From contig JAZDIP010000052.1 of NCBI GenBank assembly GCA_043804925.1, positions 1-39,372 on the forward strand: a stretch of 39,372 nucleotides of DNA, given 5' to 3'. Under the pieces are notes generated by a model. It searched no databases, was not told the origin of the DNA, and saw only the letters and a list, made by a program, of their open reading frames with translations. Source of the DNA: ChocPot-Mid sp043804925. Lineage in GTDB: Bacteria > Bacteroidota > Ignavibacteria > Kapaibacteriales > UBA2268. The position numbers and the translations under genes are program-made. Position 1 is the stretch's first letter. Every line of letters starts with the position of its first letter. This document shows positions 25,394 through 33,632 of this stretch, piece by piece.

Positions 25394-26539
25394 TTATTTT
25401 GATAAGTTAAAAAGAACATTAATTTTACTTTCCTGACTTTCATAACAAAATACCTTTGAAGCTACTTTGCAAGCATCAACAAATTTCCTGTAATTTTCAA
25501 TCAGCAAAATGCTTTTAATTGCTTCTGCAATTTTTTCAGGGGAGGAATCAGTAGGAATTACTTTTCCAAACTTATGTTCATCAATTATTTTTTTCATGGC
25601 AGGTAAGTCGCTGACAATTGATGGTATTCCGGCAAGACAATATTCAAATAATTTATTTGGTAGCGCCAAACTATTTCCAAAGGTAATAGGTTCGATAAAG
25701 CAATTCCCAATATCTGCCGAACATGTCCATTTGTGTAATTCGTCGTAATCAACATTTCCACAAAGAAAAACTCTGTCCTGTACATTGTTTCTTTCAGCTT
25801 CAGCTAAAATATTTTCATTGAAATTTCCCGTACCAAGTAAACAAAAAACAATATTATCGAGGTATTTCAATGCACGGATGACAGGCAGTATTCCACGCCC
25901 ATCCATTAACATACCCTGATATAAAATGATTTTGTCTTCTTTACCGATATTATAATTTTTCCTAAATAAATCGGCTTCGACCGGTTCCCTGTAAGGAGGA
26001 AGATTATAAATAACATGAAAAGGAATCTTTCTTTTAAAATGCTTTTTTAAATATTCGGCATCTAATTCTCCGGAAACGATTATTTTGTCAACTTTTTTTA
26101 TCCAATGCAGTTCAAGTTGAGTTTGCACAAATTGCTTTAAACTTTTATTTGATAAAGAACCAACCGTGGAATAGATTTCACGGGAATCGTAATATAATTT
26201 CGCTTTATATGTTTTGGATAAACTTATTGCCGAGCTCAAGGAGAATAAATCCGAAGCCCAATAAGCACTTGCCCGAATATCAAAATTTGCTTTAACAAAA
26301 CGCTTAAAATGAAGCCATTTTTTATATGCCCTGTCAACGGGAGTTTCCATAACTCTAAAGAAGTCAATATTCTCGTTTTTCAAATTTATTCTGTCTTTTT
26401 CTGAACCATAAGAAATTATAGCAACGGTTTTACCTTGCTTAGCCAAAAAACGGGCTAAATTCAAGGTTCTGGCATCAGATTTTACATCCGAAATACTTAA
26501 AAAACAAATATCATATTTTGAATCATTGTTCATTTTCAA
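25394..26539 (-). CDS. Glycosyltransferase, GT4-like
   Basis: A 381-residue GT-B fold enzyme. The C-terminal donor-binding domain has KIILYQGMLMDGRGILPVI, VFCLLGTGN, RVFLCGNVDYDELHKW and a E-rich nucleotide-sugar stretch PNKLFEYCLAGIPSIVSDLP, characteristic of GT4 enzymes. The N-terminal half (ISDVKSDARTLNLARFLAKQ) is the acceptor domain. It transfers a sugar from a nucleotide sugar to a glycan or lipid carrier at the cytoplasmic face. With the amidotransferase it forms a two-gene unit; no flippase, polymerase or other transferase is near, so the pair may decorate an existing glycan. Confidence 0.87.
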   Translation of the reverse strand: MKMNNDSKYDICFLSISDVKSDARTLNLARFLAKQGKTVAIISYGSEKDRINLKNENIDFFRVMETPVDRAYKKWLHFKRFVKANFDIRASAYWASDLFSLSSAISLSKTYKAKLYYDSREIYSTVGSLSNKSLKQFVQTQLELHWIKKVDKIIVSGELDAEYLKKHFKRKIPFHVIYNLPPYREPVEADLFRKNYNIGKEDKIILYQGMLMDGRGILPVIRALKYLDNIVFCLLGTGNFNENILAEAERNNVQDRVFLCGNVDYDELHKWTCSADIGNCFIEPITFGNSLALPNKLFEYCLAGIPSIVSDLPAMKKIIDEHKFGKVIPTDSSPEKIAEAIKSILLIENYRKFVDACKVASKVFCYESQESKINVLFNLSK

Positions 26540-26702
26540 TCACAATTAATTAGTTAGCATCTGGTTTAATAAAATTCACTATTATTGATTTAAAATAAAA
26601 TTTCAGTGAATAATACAAATTTAAGTATAAGTTACTTAAAAGCAATAAAGATGTTCTTCCATTAATTTTAAATTAAAAATTGTTTCTAAGGAATATATTG
26701 AA

Positions 26703-26725
26703 TATATTTGAACGTTAACATTCAA
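26703..26725 (+). promoter_or_regulatory. Candidate promoter element and overlapping palindrome upstream of yitT-like gene
   Basis: tatatttg at 26703-26710 matches the Bacteroidota -7 consensus TAnnTTTG, though no good -33 TTTG is seen. It overlaps an 18-base near-palindrome, ttgaacgttaacattcaa (26708-26725), symmetrical except for one pair, a plausible operator. Confidence 0.45.
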
Positions 26726-26773
26726 CTGTAAATAATTTGTTTTGATTAATTTTTAAAATATTTAGGGAATGAC

Positions 26774-27742
26774 ATGAATCCGTTTTTATTTAACTTAGCT
26801 TATAAAATCGCTTCCAAAAGGTCAGCGAAACGGGTAGATATTAAGTATAAAATCGTTAATGATGAAGAAAAAAAATTGCTTGTAACTTTCAAATACTATC
26901 TGAGCAGTACTTTATTTATAGCGTTAGGAGTGTTATCGGCGGGTTTCGGATTGAAAGGTTTTCTACTGCCTAATACATTTATTGATGGAGGCGTTACCGA
27001 TATTTCCCTCTTGGTATCAATCAAAACAGGTTTTTCCTTGCCTTTGTTAATCCTGATTATTAATATTCCTTTTTTCATTTTTGGTTTTACGCAAATAGGC
27101 AAATGGTTTGTATTCAAAAGTTTTTTTGCAGTTGTGGGGCTTGCACTTGCTTTATTCTTAATCGAATACCCGGTAATGACCAATGACAAAGTGCTTGTAT
27201 CTGTGTTTGGTGGTTTTTTTCTTGGTGCAGGCATTGGCTTATCCATTCGAGGTGGAGCCGTGATAGATGGGACGGAAATTCTTGCGATATTTACAAGTAA
27301 AAAGCTTGGTTTTACCGTAGGAGATTTCATAACTTTTTTCAATGTAATTATTTTTGCTTTTGCCGCTTATCTTCTTTCGGTAGAGCAGGCGCTATATGCA
27401 ATTCTCACTTACCTGGCGGCATCGAAAACAGCTGACTTCGTTATTGAAGGGGTTGAAGAATATACAGGGGTTCATATAGTATCCAAGTTTTCCGATGAAA
27501 TTCGCTGGATGATTATTAATAAATTAGGCAGAGGGGTTACAGTACTGAACGGTAAACGTGGATTTTCGAAGGAAGGGGAAGAACCCGAACCAATCGAGAT
27601 GCTTTATGCCGTAATGACACGGCTTGAGTTATCAGGATTGAAAAAAGAAGTACAAAAAATTGACCCGAATGCTTTTATGACAATGGTATCAATAAATGAC
27701 ATAAAAGGAGGAATGATTAAGAAAAGAACGATAAAAGATTGA
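26774..27742 (+). CDS. YitT family membrane protein (DUF161/DUF2179)
   Basis: A 322-residue inner-membrane protein. After a 40-residue cytoplasmic start come about five membrane helices with the family stretches GFGLKGFLLPNTFIDGGVTD, FVFKSFFAVVGLALALFLIE and GGFFLGAGIGLSIRGGAVID. A soluble C-terminal DUF2179 domain follows (GVHIVSKFSDEIRWMIINKL, LYAVMTRLELSGLKKEVQKI, PNAFMTMVSINDIKGG). This is the YitT/YvjA arrangement; the transported compound is not known. The 38-residue N-terminal extension is longer than in many members. It is a single gene facing the T9SS cargo gene. Confidence 0.9.
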   Translation: MNPFLFNLAYKIASKRSAKRVDIKYKIVNDEEKKLLVTFKYYLSSTLFIALGVLSAGFGLKGFLLPNTFIDGGVTDISLLVSIKTGFSLPLLILIINIPFFIFGFTQIGKWFVFKSFFAVVGLALALFLIEYPVMTNDKVLVSVFGGFFLGAGIGLSIRGGAVIDGTEILAIFTSKKLGFTVGDFITFFNVIIFAFAAYLLSVEQALYAILTYLAASKTADFVIEGVEEYTGVHIVSKFSDEIRWMIINKLGRGVTVLNGKRGFSKEGEEPEPIEMLYAVMTRLELSGLKKEVQKIDPNAFMTMVSINDIKGGMIKKRTIKD

Positions 27743-27835
27743 CCATACCACACTATAAAACATTTTATTACTATATTCATGTAAGGTTGCTCTGCTTTTA
27801 AAAAAAGTAAAAGAATCTAATAGATATAATGAATT

Positions 27836-27863
27836 CTTAATTCCACATTCCTAATTTCCAATT
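27836..27863. repeat. 7-bp-periodic repeat overlapping a stop codon
   Basis: Units cttaatt, ccacatt, cctaatt, tccaatt. The array contains the stop codon of the T9SS cargo gene on the minus strand (27851-27853), so its last two codons are made of repeat sequence. Confidence 0.6.
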
Positions 27864-29194
27864 AAAATAACCTTTCCCGTCTTAACCACTACTCCATCAC
27901 AAGAAATCATATACAAATAAGCACCTGTCGACAAAGCAGAAACGTCATAAGGAACATACAAAGTGCCGGCGCCCGAACTCAACTCATGCTCAGCCGCTAC
28001 ATTACCCATAATATCGCAAATTTGCAGTTTGTATTTGCGGTGTAAAGCATCTTCAATACTGATTAGTATTTTTTCTTGTGTCTGACGGATATTTATTTTT
28101 GGATTTTGTGAAATTTCCTCTACATCCGTTGTATCAGGTGGAAACATAAAAAAATCGCCTTCGTACCTAAAAATTCCCGCATCCCAAGTGCCTATAAGCG
28201 GCGTGCGCCCTGCCCAGCAAACGAGCATCTTCCTTGCGTTATCCATAGCGTTTGGTGTCGGTTCGTAAACCCAGTTATCGCCGCCGTCATTTGTCATTGC
28301 TATTTTACCGTAAAAGCCGACTGCTATTCCGTTATTCTCGTCTGCAAAAGAAATATTATTATAAAAACCTATTTGAGGGTATTTAAATTCTTTATGAATT
28401 AGTTCCCAACTTTGACCGCCATTATTTGTTTTATAAATAATATCAAAATAATTGCCATCATGTGTTGAATCATTTCGTGAACCACAACCAAAACCTAATG
28501 TATCGTTAACAAAATACAAGTTCTTAACAGCATCTATCCAATTATTTGAATCTCGCCCGAAGTATGAAACAGTATCCCATTTGTTTTCATTTAGATGATA
28601 TTTCACAAATGCAAAACCTTTGCTATCATTCCAACGAATATTAGCAACATAAGTCATTACAACTGTGTTTGAATCCATAAAAATCGGAGAATAATAGACT
28701 TGTTCAGTACTAAGTTTCGGATACCTCTCAAAAGTTTCCCATCCATCAGTAGTGGTGTAATAACTGTATTCGTCTGTAACAAAACCAATAAGTGAATCCC
28801 ACATTGATAAATTTGATAATTCTACAAATCCAGTCCCAATTTGAATCAATTGAAATGTATAACCACTATCATTACTTTTCCATAAATTTAAATATGTATC
28901 CTCAATAAAAAAATAATTTTTAGCATCAGGTGAAACACCAGTTACTAATGCAGGATATCGTTTAATATCGTTTTCATATATTAAAAACCAACTTTTCCCT
29001 TGGTCTGTTGATTTGTATAATACAGGAGTTGACGGGTGGTCAATAAGAGCAAAGCAATTATTGCTGTCCGGACAATCTATTGATTGTACTTTATAAATAA
29101 TATCACTCGGCGCAACAAGGTTCCAATTAGCAAACAAGAAACTCGTTGAAAGCATTATTACCATAACGAATATATAAAACTTGATTTTATTCAT
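27851..29194 (-). CDS. T9SS-targeted beta-propeller (YCF48/BNR-like) protein
   Basis: A 447-residue protein with a signal peptide (LLFA-N, about 22). Six or so beta-propeller repeats carry variants of 'TNNGGQSWELI' and 'TNDGGDNWVYE' (Asp-box/BNR/YCF48-like), suggesting an extracellular binding or sialidase-like propeller without evident catalytic residues. The last 80 residues form a type IX secretion sorting domain (YKLQICDIMGNVAAEHEL, LSTGAYLYMISCDGVVVKTG), which implies export across the outer membrane and possible surface anchoring. It is followed on the same strand by nothing close, and preceded by an orphan sorting-domain fragment. Confidence 0.85.
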   Translation of the reverse strand: MNKIKFYIFVMVIMLSTSFLFANWNLVAPSDIIYKVQSIDCPDSNNCFALIDHPSTPVLYKSTDQGKSWFLIYENDIKRYPALVTGVSPDAKNYFFIEDTYLNLWKSNDSGYTFQLIQIGTGFVELSNLSMWDSLIGFVTDEYSYYTTTDGWETFERYPKLSTEQVYYSPIFMDSNTVVMTYVANIRWNDSKGFAFVKYHLNENKWDTVSYFGRDSNNWIDAVKNLYFVNDTLGFGCGSRNDSTHDGNYFDIIYKTNNGGQSWELIHKEFKYPQIGFYNNISFADENNGIAVGFYGKIAMTNDGGDNWVYEPTPNAMDNARKMLVCWAGRTPLIGTWDAGIFRYEGDFFMFPPDTTDVEEISQNPKINIRQTQEKILISIEDALHRKYKLQICDIMGNVAAEHELSSGAGTLYVPYDVSALSTGAYLYMISCDGVVVKTGKVILIGN

Positions 29195-29214
29195 TAAAAT
29201 CCTATTTTTATATT

Positions 29215-29427
29215 TTACCTAATTATATACATCTTTCCTTTTCTAACTGATATTCCATCCAGAGAAACATGATATACATATATACCGCTTTGCAAATTTG
29301 ATATATCAACAAATATAGAATTTAATCCTTTGTTTAAATTTTCTGATTTAGCAAATAACAATTCACCTTGTAAGTTATAAATTTTTTTATCAAAGTTTGA
29401 AATTATTTTATTTAAAATGTTTAACAT
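29215..29427 (-). pseudogene. Orphan T9SS sorting-domain remnant
   Basis: A 70-residue frame (an upstream start at 29478 would overlap the antitoxin gene) consisting essentially of a type IX sorting domain: DKKIYNLQGELLFAKSENLN, LQSGIYVYHVSLDGISVRKG, ending KMYIIR. It is homologous to the end of the neighbouring cargo protein (LSTGAYLYMISCDGVVVKTG) but has no signal peptide or cargo domain. I read it as the 3' remnant of a second cargo gene whose 5' part has been lost next to the HigBA module. Confidence 0.7.
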
Positions 29428-29431
29428 ATAT

Positions 29432-29740
29432 TTAAATCCTAATAGACAATTCCAAATACCCGTCCAAACCAATTTCAACTATCTTTTGAAGAGTTGAAAA
29501 TCTGACTTCCTTAACATTGTTTTCAATTTTTGAAATATAAGATTTTGTGGTTCCCGCTTTCAAAGCTAATTCTTCTTGCGTTAATCCTTTCTCGAGACGC
29601 AATTCCTGTATCATTGCTCCAATCCTGAATGATTCATAACCGGATTCCAATTCGTCCCTTTTTTCAGTACCTTTTTTTCCATAGTGTTTATCTTTGAAAT
29701 CGCTGAGCGTTATATATCTTTTATTTTTTCTCATCTTCAT
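29432..29740 (-). CDS. XRE-family HTH antitoxin (HigA-like)
   Basis: A 102-residue protein. The C-terminal two thirds is an XRE/Cro helix-turn-helix: MIQELRLEKGLTQEELALKA, GTTKSYISKIENNVKEVRFS, TLQKIVEIGL. The N-terminal 37 residues are basic. It overlaps the end of the toxin gene by 20 bases, the toxin-first order typical of higBA. It should neutralise the toxin and repress the operon, probably at the palindrome just before the toxin start. Confidence 0.88.
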   Translation of the reverse strand: MKMRKNKRYITLSDFKDKHYGKKGTEKRDELESGYESFRIGAMIQELRLEKGLTQEELALKAGTTKSYISKIENNVKEVRFSTLQKIVEIGLDGYLELSIRI

Positions 29741-30071
29741 AGTCCTTTTTAATTTTTATCGCTTTAATAATTTCTTTTTTTGGAATATTATTTGACTTTT
29801 TTTGAAAGCCGTTTATTATTATTATTAATTTATCATTGTCAAAAAAACAAAAAATCCTGAAAATATCATTGCCCTGCTGTACCCGAATTTCATAAATGCC
29901 ATCAGTTCCCTCAATGTGTTTTAAATATTTTTCAGGAACAATTTTAAAATCTTCGATTAATTCGAGAGTCCATATTATTTTATCCTTAACTTTATCTCTT
30001 AACTTTACGAAGAAATTTTCAAAATAAGCTTGATAAAATACCACAGTTCTATATTTCTTTTTATCTATCAT
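29721..30071 (-). CDS. RelE/HigB-type (Gp49-like) toxin
   Basis: A 116-residue protein of the phage-derived Gp49-like/HigB family of ribosome-dependent mRNA interferases: GIYEIRVQQGNDIFRIFCFF (Arg-rich catalytic strand) followed by LIIIINGFQKKSNNIPKKEI and a basic C-terminal helix, the usual family ending. It is the first gene of a two-gene module with the HTH antitoxin. Confidence 0.88.
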   Translation of the reverse strand: MIDKKKYRTVVFYQAYFENFFVKLRDKVKDKIIWTLELIEDFKIVPEKYLKHIEGTDGIYEIRVQQGNDIFRIFCFFDNDKLIIIINGFQKKSNNIPKKEIIKAIKIKKDYEDEKK

Positions 30072-30090
30072 TACGCAAATATAACAAAAG

Positions 30091-30106
30091 TTTCACTATA
30101 GTGCAA
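30091..30106 (-). promoter_or_regulatory. Palindromic operator candidate upstream of the HigBA-like module
   Basis: cactatagtg is a perfect 10-base palindrome (30094-30103) extended by matching outer bases to 16, located about 22 bases before the toxin start codon. This is where the XRE antitoxin would be expected to bind for autorepression. Confidence 0.6.
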
Positions 30107-30369
30107 CTATTATTGTATATATTATTATATCTTAGTTCAAAATCCAAGCCGCAGATATTTGAACTGAACAGAAAAATATTTTTTGAAACGATGATATAAC
30201 ATCTAACTGTTTAATTATATTTTTTATAACTATATTAATATATATTTTTCAAAATTCCTAATTTTTTTGGACTTAATGGAAATTATTAATCAAGCAGATA
30301 GAGTTTTTCAATGTTTTTCAAATTTAATTTCATAATTTTAATGTTTTGAATTTTAATAATGGATTGAAA

Positions 30370-31935
30370 ATGTTTAAAACTGATATATTGGTAATCGGGA
30401 CAGGGCTTGCCGGAGCTATTGCGGCTTTGACTGCGGCAGATAACGGTGCTAAAGTAATAATGCTGACCAAAACTGAAGAAATTCTTAGTGGTAATACACC
30501 TCAGGCACAAGGTGGAATAATTTATAAGGGCGAACATGATTCTCCTGCCAAACTTAAGAATGATATTCAGGAAGCCGGAGATGGTATTTGCTGGGAACCG
30601 GCTGTTGACCAGCTTTGCAACGAAGGACCGGGAATGGTTAAAGAACTACTGATTGATAAATATTTCGTGGAATTCGACAGAGACAAAAACAATGATTTGG
30701 ACTTAACAGCCGAAGGAGCTCACTCCGAACCAAGAATTATTCACTCAAAAGACCAAACAGGCGAGAGCATACAGAAAAGAATTATAAAGGAACTTTTAGC
30801 AAATAAAAATATAAAAATTTATACCAATCATACTGTTGTAGATTTACTTACTTTGTCCCATCACTCAAAGAATTTGCTGGATATTTATGAAAAACCTGCT
30901 TGTTTCGGTGCTTTGGTACTAAACAACAAAGAAGGCAGGACTTTTCCAATATATGCATCGCAAACGATTTTAGCAACAGGCGGTTTAGGACAAATATACC
31001 GTCATACTTCAAATTCACCCGAATCTACGGGAGACGGAATTGCCCTTGCCTGGCGTGCCGGTGCGAGATGTTTCAATTTGCAATATATTCAGTTCCATCC
31101 TACAACACTTTATCATGCAAGGGACAGATTTTTAATTTCCGAATCAATGAGAGGTGAAGGGGGCAAACTAATTGACAAAAACGGAAACGAATTTATGCAC
31201 AGATTTCACGAGCAGGGGTCATTGGCTCCGAGGGATATAGTTTCACGAGGAATACATCAAACTTTGCTCGAAACAGACCATCCTTGTGTGTATCTTGATA
31301 TTTCTTTCAAGCCCTCCGATTGGATTAAGGACAGGTTTCCAAGAATATATCAACATTGTAAAAATGCGGGGATTGATATAACATCAGAACCAATTCCCGT
31401 CGTTCCTGCGGCACATTATTCCTGCGGGGGTGTTGGCGTTAACTTAAACAGCAGGACATCATTAAGAAGGTTGTATGCCGTTGGCGAAGTATCATGTACG
31501 GGTGTTCACGGTGCCAACAGGTTGGCTTCCACTTCCTTGCTTGAAAATGTCGTTTGGGGCTATAGAGCCGGACTGGATGCCGCTGTACATAGCCGGAACG
31601 ACCATTATGTACCTGAAATTTATGAATGGAAGGATGAAGCCGAATATATGGACCCGGCATTGATTGCACAGGATTGGACAAATATAAAAAATACTATGTG
31701 GAACTATGTCGGTTTGATAAGAACAAGACAACGTCTTCTCAGAGCCGCTACAATACTCAGGCATTTACAAACAGAAATCGAACAATTTTATCAGAAAGCA
31801 CGAATGACAAGACAGTTGATACAATTAAGAAACGGAGTACAAACTGCAATTGCCGTAACTTTTGCTACACTCGAAGCAAGAGAAAGCAAAGGTTCTCATT
31901 ATCTTGCAGACAAGGAGATTAGAAATGGACATTGA
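30370..31935 (+). CDS. nadB: L-aspartate oxidase
   Basis: About 521 residues from ATG 30370 (a TTG eight codons upstream is less likely because the FAD fold begins at once after the ATG). FAD-dependent oxidation of L-aspartate to iminoaspartate, first step of NAD synthesis. Features: Rossmann motif DILVIGTGLAGAIAAL, NTPQAQGGI, RIIHSKDQTG, QYIQFHPTTL, SLAPRDIVSRGI, VPAAHYSCGGV and VSCTGVHGANRLASTSLLE, the last four being NadB/fumarate-reductase catalytic and flavin contacts in the NadB form. It ends with the NadB helical domain and ESKGSHYLADK. nadA and nadC are not in view. Confidence 0.93.
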   Translation: MFKTDILVIGTGLAGAIAALTAADNGAKVIMLTKTEEILSGNTPQAQGGIIYKGEHDSPAKLKNDIQEAGDGICWEPAVDQLCNEGPGMVKELLIDKYFVEFDRDKNNDLDLTAEGAHSEPRIIHSKDQTGESIQKRIIKELLANKNIKIYTNHTVVDLLTLSHHSKNLLDIYEKPACFGALVLNNKEGRTFPIYASQTILATGGLGQIYRHTSNSPESTGDGIALAWRAGARCFNLQYIQFHPTTLYHARDRFLISESMRGEGGKLIDKNGNEFMHRFHEQGSLAPRDIVSRGIHQTLLETDHPCVYLDISFKPSDWIKDRFPRIYQHCKNAGIDITSEPIPVVPAAHYSCGGVGVNLNSRTSLRRLYAVGEVSCTGVHGANRLASTSLLENVVWGYRAGLDAAVHSRNDHYVPEIYEWKDEAEYMDPALIAQDWTNIKNTMWNYVGLIRTRQRLLRAATILRHLQTEIEQFYQKARMTRQLIQLRNGVQTAIAVTFATLEARESKGSHYLADKEIRNGH

Positions 31936-32503
31936 TTTTGATTCTGAATTATTATGGGATATTTGGTATTATTTTATTTTATATGGTACAATCGTAATTT
32001 TTGGATTGTCATTACTTAGCAAATTTTTACTTTATACTAGTTTAAATAGACATTTAGGCAAAAATTATCAATCTTTACCCGATTTGTCCAAAACAAATAA
32101 ATGGAGAAAATATCTTTTATATCTTATGATTTTACTTTCCTTCCTAATGTTGATGTTTACTTTGCTTCGAATGGAATCATTCCTATATCTTATTCCCGTT
32201 CTATTCGTAACAGGTATTGTTTATTTGAATGGAAAAATAAAAGGGAATTTCTGGGATATATTGACTACTTTTTTTTATGACGAAAAGGGATTTTGCCGGT
32301 ACCCCGGAAGAAATAAAATTTTTTCTCTTTCATTTTACAAATGGAGCAATGTCGAAAAAGTAAAAATCAAGAAATCCGGTTCTGTTAAAGAATTTAAAGT
32401 TAAAATTAAAGAAAAAAAAGGATTTATTAAGATTCGAAGCCGGAAAAAAGATGCAGAATCAATCAAAAATATTTTTATTGAAAAAGGAATTGTTGTAGAA
32501 TAA
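31925..32503 (+). CDS. Membrane protein with two N-terminal helix pairs and a PH-like soluble domain
   Basis: A 192-residue protein from ATG 31925 (AGGAG 8 bases upstream), overlapping the nadB stop by 11 bases. Hydrophobic segments at about 13-35, 62-80 and 88-102, then FYDEKGF, FYKWSNVEKVKIKKSGSVKE and IKIRSRKKDAESIKNIFIEK: a beta-rich domain with a final helix, as in bacterial PH-like (YdbT/bPH) domains. The next gene encodes a clear paralogue. Function unknown. Overlap with nadB suggests co-translation. Confidence 0.75.
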   Translation: MDIDFDSELLWDIWYYFILYGTIVIFGLSLLSKFLLYTSLNRHLGKNYQSLPDLSKTNKWRKYLLYLMILLSFLMLMFTLLRMESFLYLIPVLFVTGIVYLNGKIKGNFWDILTTFFYDEKGFCRYPGRNKIFSLSFYKWSNVEKVKIKKSGSVKEFKVKIKEKKGFIKIRSRKKDAESIKNIFIEKGIVVE

Positions 32504-32515
32504 ATTGGAGTAATA

Positions 32516-33055
32516 ATGTTTACAGATTATTTTGATTACAGTTTTTTCCCTGTTGAAAGTGTTCTTGTATTACTCATTATACTATACATTCATCTTAGAA
32601 TTAATAAAGTGCTTGGAAAAGAAAGGAAGATACTGCCTTTTGTCAACAAAACATTCAAATTGATGAATTATGTAGTTGCTTTCTTTGTCCTGTTTTTTAT
32701 TGTCATTGCATTTATCGATATCATTTACTATAGTCAAACCATTTTTGTCATTTTTGGTCCATTCCTTCTATGGCTTACTTATTATATCTTTTATAAAAAA
32801 ATAAACGGATTCAATTATAACGACAAAGGAATTGTAATCCCAACCATTTGGGAAACATTCTGGGGCTTTGAACCTATTAAATGGGAAAATATCAAAAAAG
32901 TTGAAATTGATAAAGATATCAGTCAAAGCTTGTATGGTTTTTATATTCATACCAAATCAATTAAAATGCCAATCCGCTGCTGGATTGAACGAAAAAATTT
33001 GGATGAGATAAAAAATTTATTTTCGAAATATAATGTAGATATTGTTAGTTTGTAA
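32516..33055 (+). CDS. Membrane protein, paralogue of the preceding gene
   Basis: A 179-residue protein with hydrophobic segments at about 12-27, 50-70 and 78-92, then NGFNYNDKGIVIP, FEPIKWENIKKVEIDKDISQ and IERKNLDEIKNLFSKYNVDI. The W-x-N-(I/V)-x-K-V motif and the ending (N/K-LDEIKNLF) match the upstream protein in order and spacing, so these are tandem duplicates with low identity. Start ATG is 12 bases after the previous stop, with a GGAG in between. No function known. Confidence 0.75.
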   Translation: MFTDYFDYSFFPVESVLVLLIILYIHLRINKVLGKERKILPFVNKTFKLMNYVVAFFVLFFIVIAFIDIIYYSQTIFVIFGPFLLWLTYYIFYKKINGFNYNDKGIVIPTIWETFWGFEPIKWENIKKVEIDKDISQSLYGFYIHTKSIKMPIRCWIERKNLDEIKNLFSKYNVDIVSL

Positions 33056-33101
33056 AGTTCTTACTTTGCAAGTTGTGTTCTCCATTTATTATTATTATTT
33101 A

Positions 33102-33374
33102 TTAAAAACTGCAATAGAAAACTAAAGCCCAATTTATTATAACGACTGCCGCTATTAATGCTATTCGCGCGAGGATTCTCAACCATTTTTGGGGTATTTC
33201 GCCGAAGGCATTTCTGTTGAAATAAACTACCGCATCGAACCAGATAAAGCCAAGAAGAATATAAATTCCTTCGGCAATTGATTCGTTCATTTGTTTTTCT
33301 ATCAAAGTAAATAAATTCGATACTATGTAGAAAATCAATATTGCGATAATATTTGTTTTTATAATTTTTTGCAT
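33102..33374 (-). CDS. Small membrane protein, three predicted helices
   Basis: A 90-residue protein with hydrophobic segments at about 8-25, 36-50 and 68-87 (IALIAAVVIINWALVF) separated by short polar loops. It starts 5 bases after the DUF2283 gene stop on the same strand, so the two are probably co-transcribed. No family is recognised. A competing frame at 33061-33387 is out of phase and has no membrane pattern, and I treat it as a shadow. Confidence 0.6.
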   Translation of the reverse strand: MQKIIKTNIIAILIFYIVSNLFTLIEKQMNESIAEGIYILLGFIWFDAVVYFNRNAFGEIPQKWLRILARIALIAAVVIINWALVFYCSF

Positions 33375-33379
33375 ATTTA

Positions 33380-33589
33380 TCAGGCAAAAGACACTTCTCT
33401 GTTGTTAATTATGCTATCGAACATATTAAATGAAAATTTCTTGGCATCCATGACTTCCAATATTACGGGAGTACCTTCCTTTGAATAGTGAATAATCATA
33501 TCACCTGATTCTTCGGCATAATCAACGGGAGAATCGTTTAATTCGATTAATAAAATATCAACATCTTTATCATATTTAATTTTTTTCAT
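33380..33589 (-). CDS. DUF2283 family protein
   Basis: A 69-residue protein from the ATG at 33589, matching DUF2283: YDKDVDILLIELNDSPVDYA, then SGDMIIHYSKEGTPVILEVM, DAKKF. Such proteins are small, often encoded near toxin-antitoxin or accessory genes; the activity is not established. It is located just downstream of the RHH/MazF module and is preceded by an 8-base-arm palindrome. Confidence 0.85.
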   Translation of the reverse strand: MKKIKYDKDVDILLIELNDSPVDYAEESGDMIIHYSKEGTPVILEVMDAKKFSFNMFDSIINNREVSFA

Positions 33590-33610
33590 GATATATTCCA
33601 CGTTCTAAGC

Positions 33611-33627
33611 TATCACAAATTGTGATA
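33611..33627. promoter_or_regulatory. Perfect palindrome upstream of the DUF2283 gene
   Basis: tatcacaa-a-ttgtgata, eight-base arms around a single central base, between the MazF stop (33633) and the DUF2283 start (33589). Size and position fit an operator; it is not followed by a T run in either direction, so a terminator is less likely. Confidence 0.55.
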
Positions 33628-33632
33628 CCAAA

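Noticed and set aside
29215..29478. 87-residue protein starting inside the antitoxin gene
   Set aside because: The first 17 residues are encoded within the antitoxin coding region in another phase; only the part from 29427 resembles anything (a sorting domain).
30346..30369. TTG start for nadB
   Set aside because: The flavin-binding fold begins directly after ATG 30370; eight additional residues have no support.
31862..31924. Upstream start for the 192-residue membrane protein
   Set aside because: This stretch lies inside nadB in another frame; the ATG at 31925 follows a good AGGAG site.
33061..33387. 108-residue frame on the minus strand
   Set aside because: It overlaps the 90-residue membrane protein almost fully, has no membrane or domain pattern and would also overlap the DUF2283 stop; the 90-residue frame is preferred.
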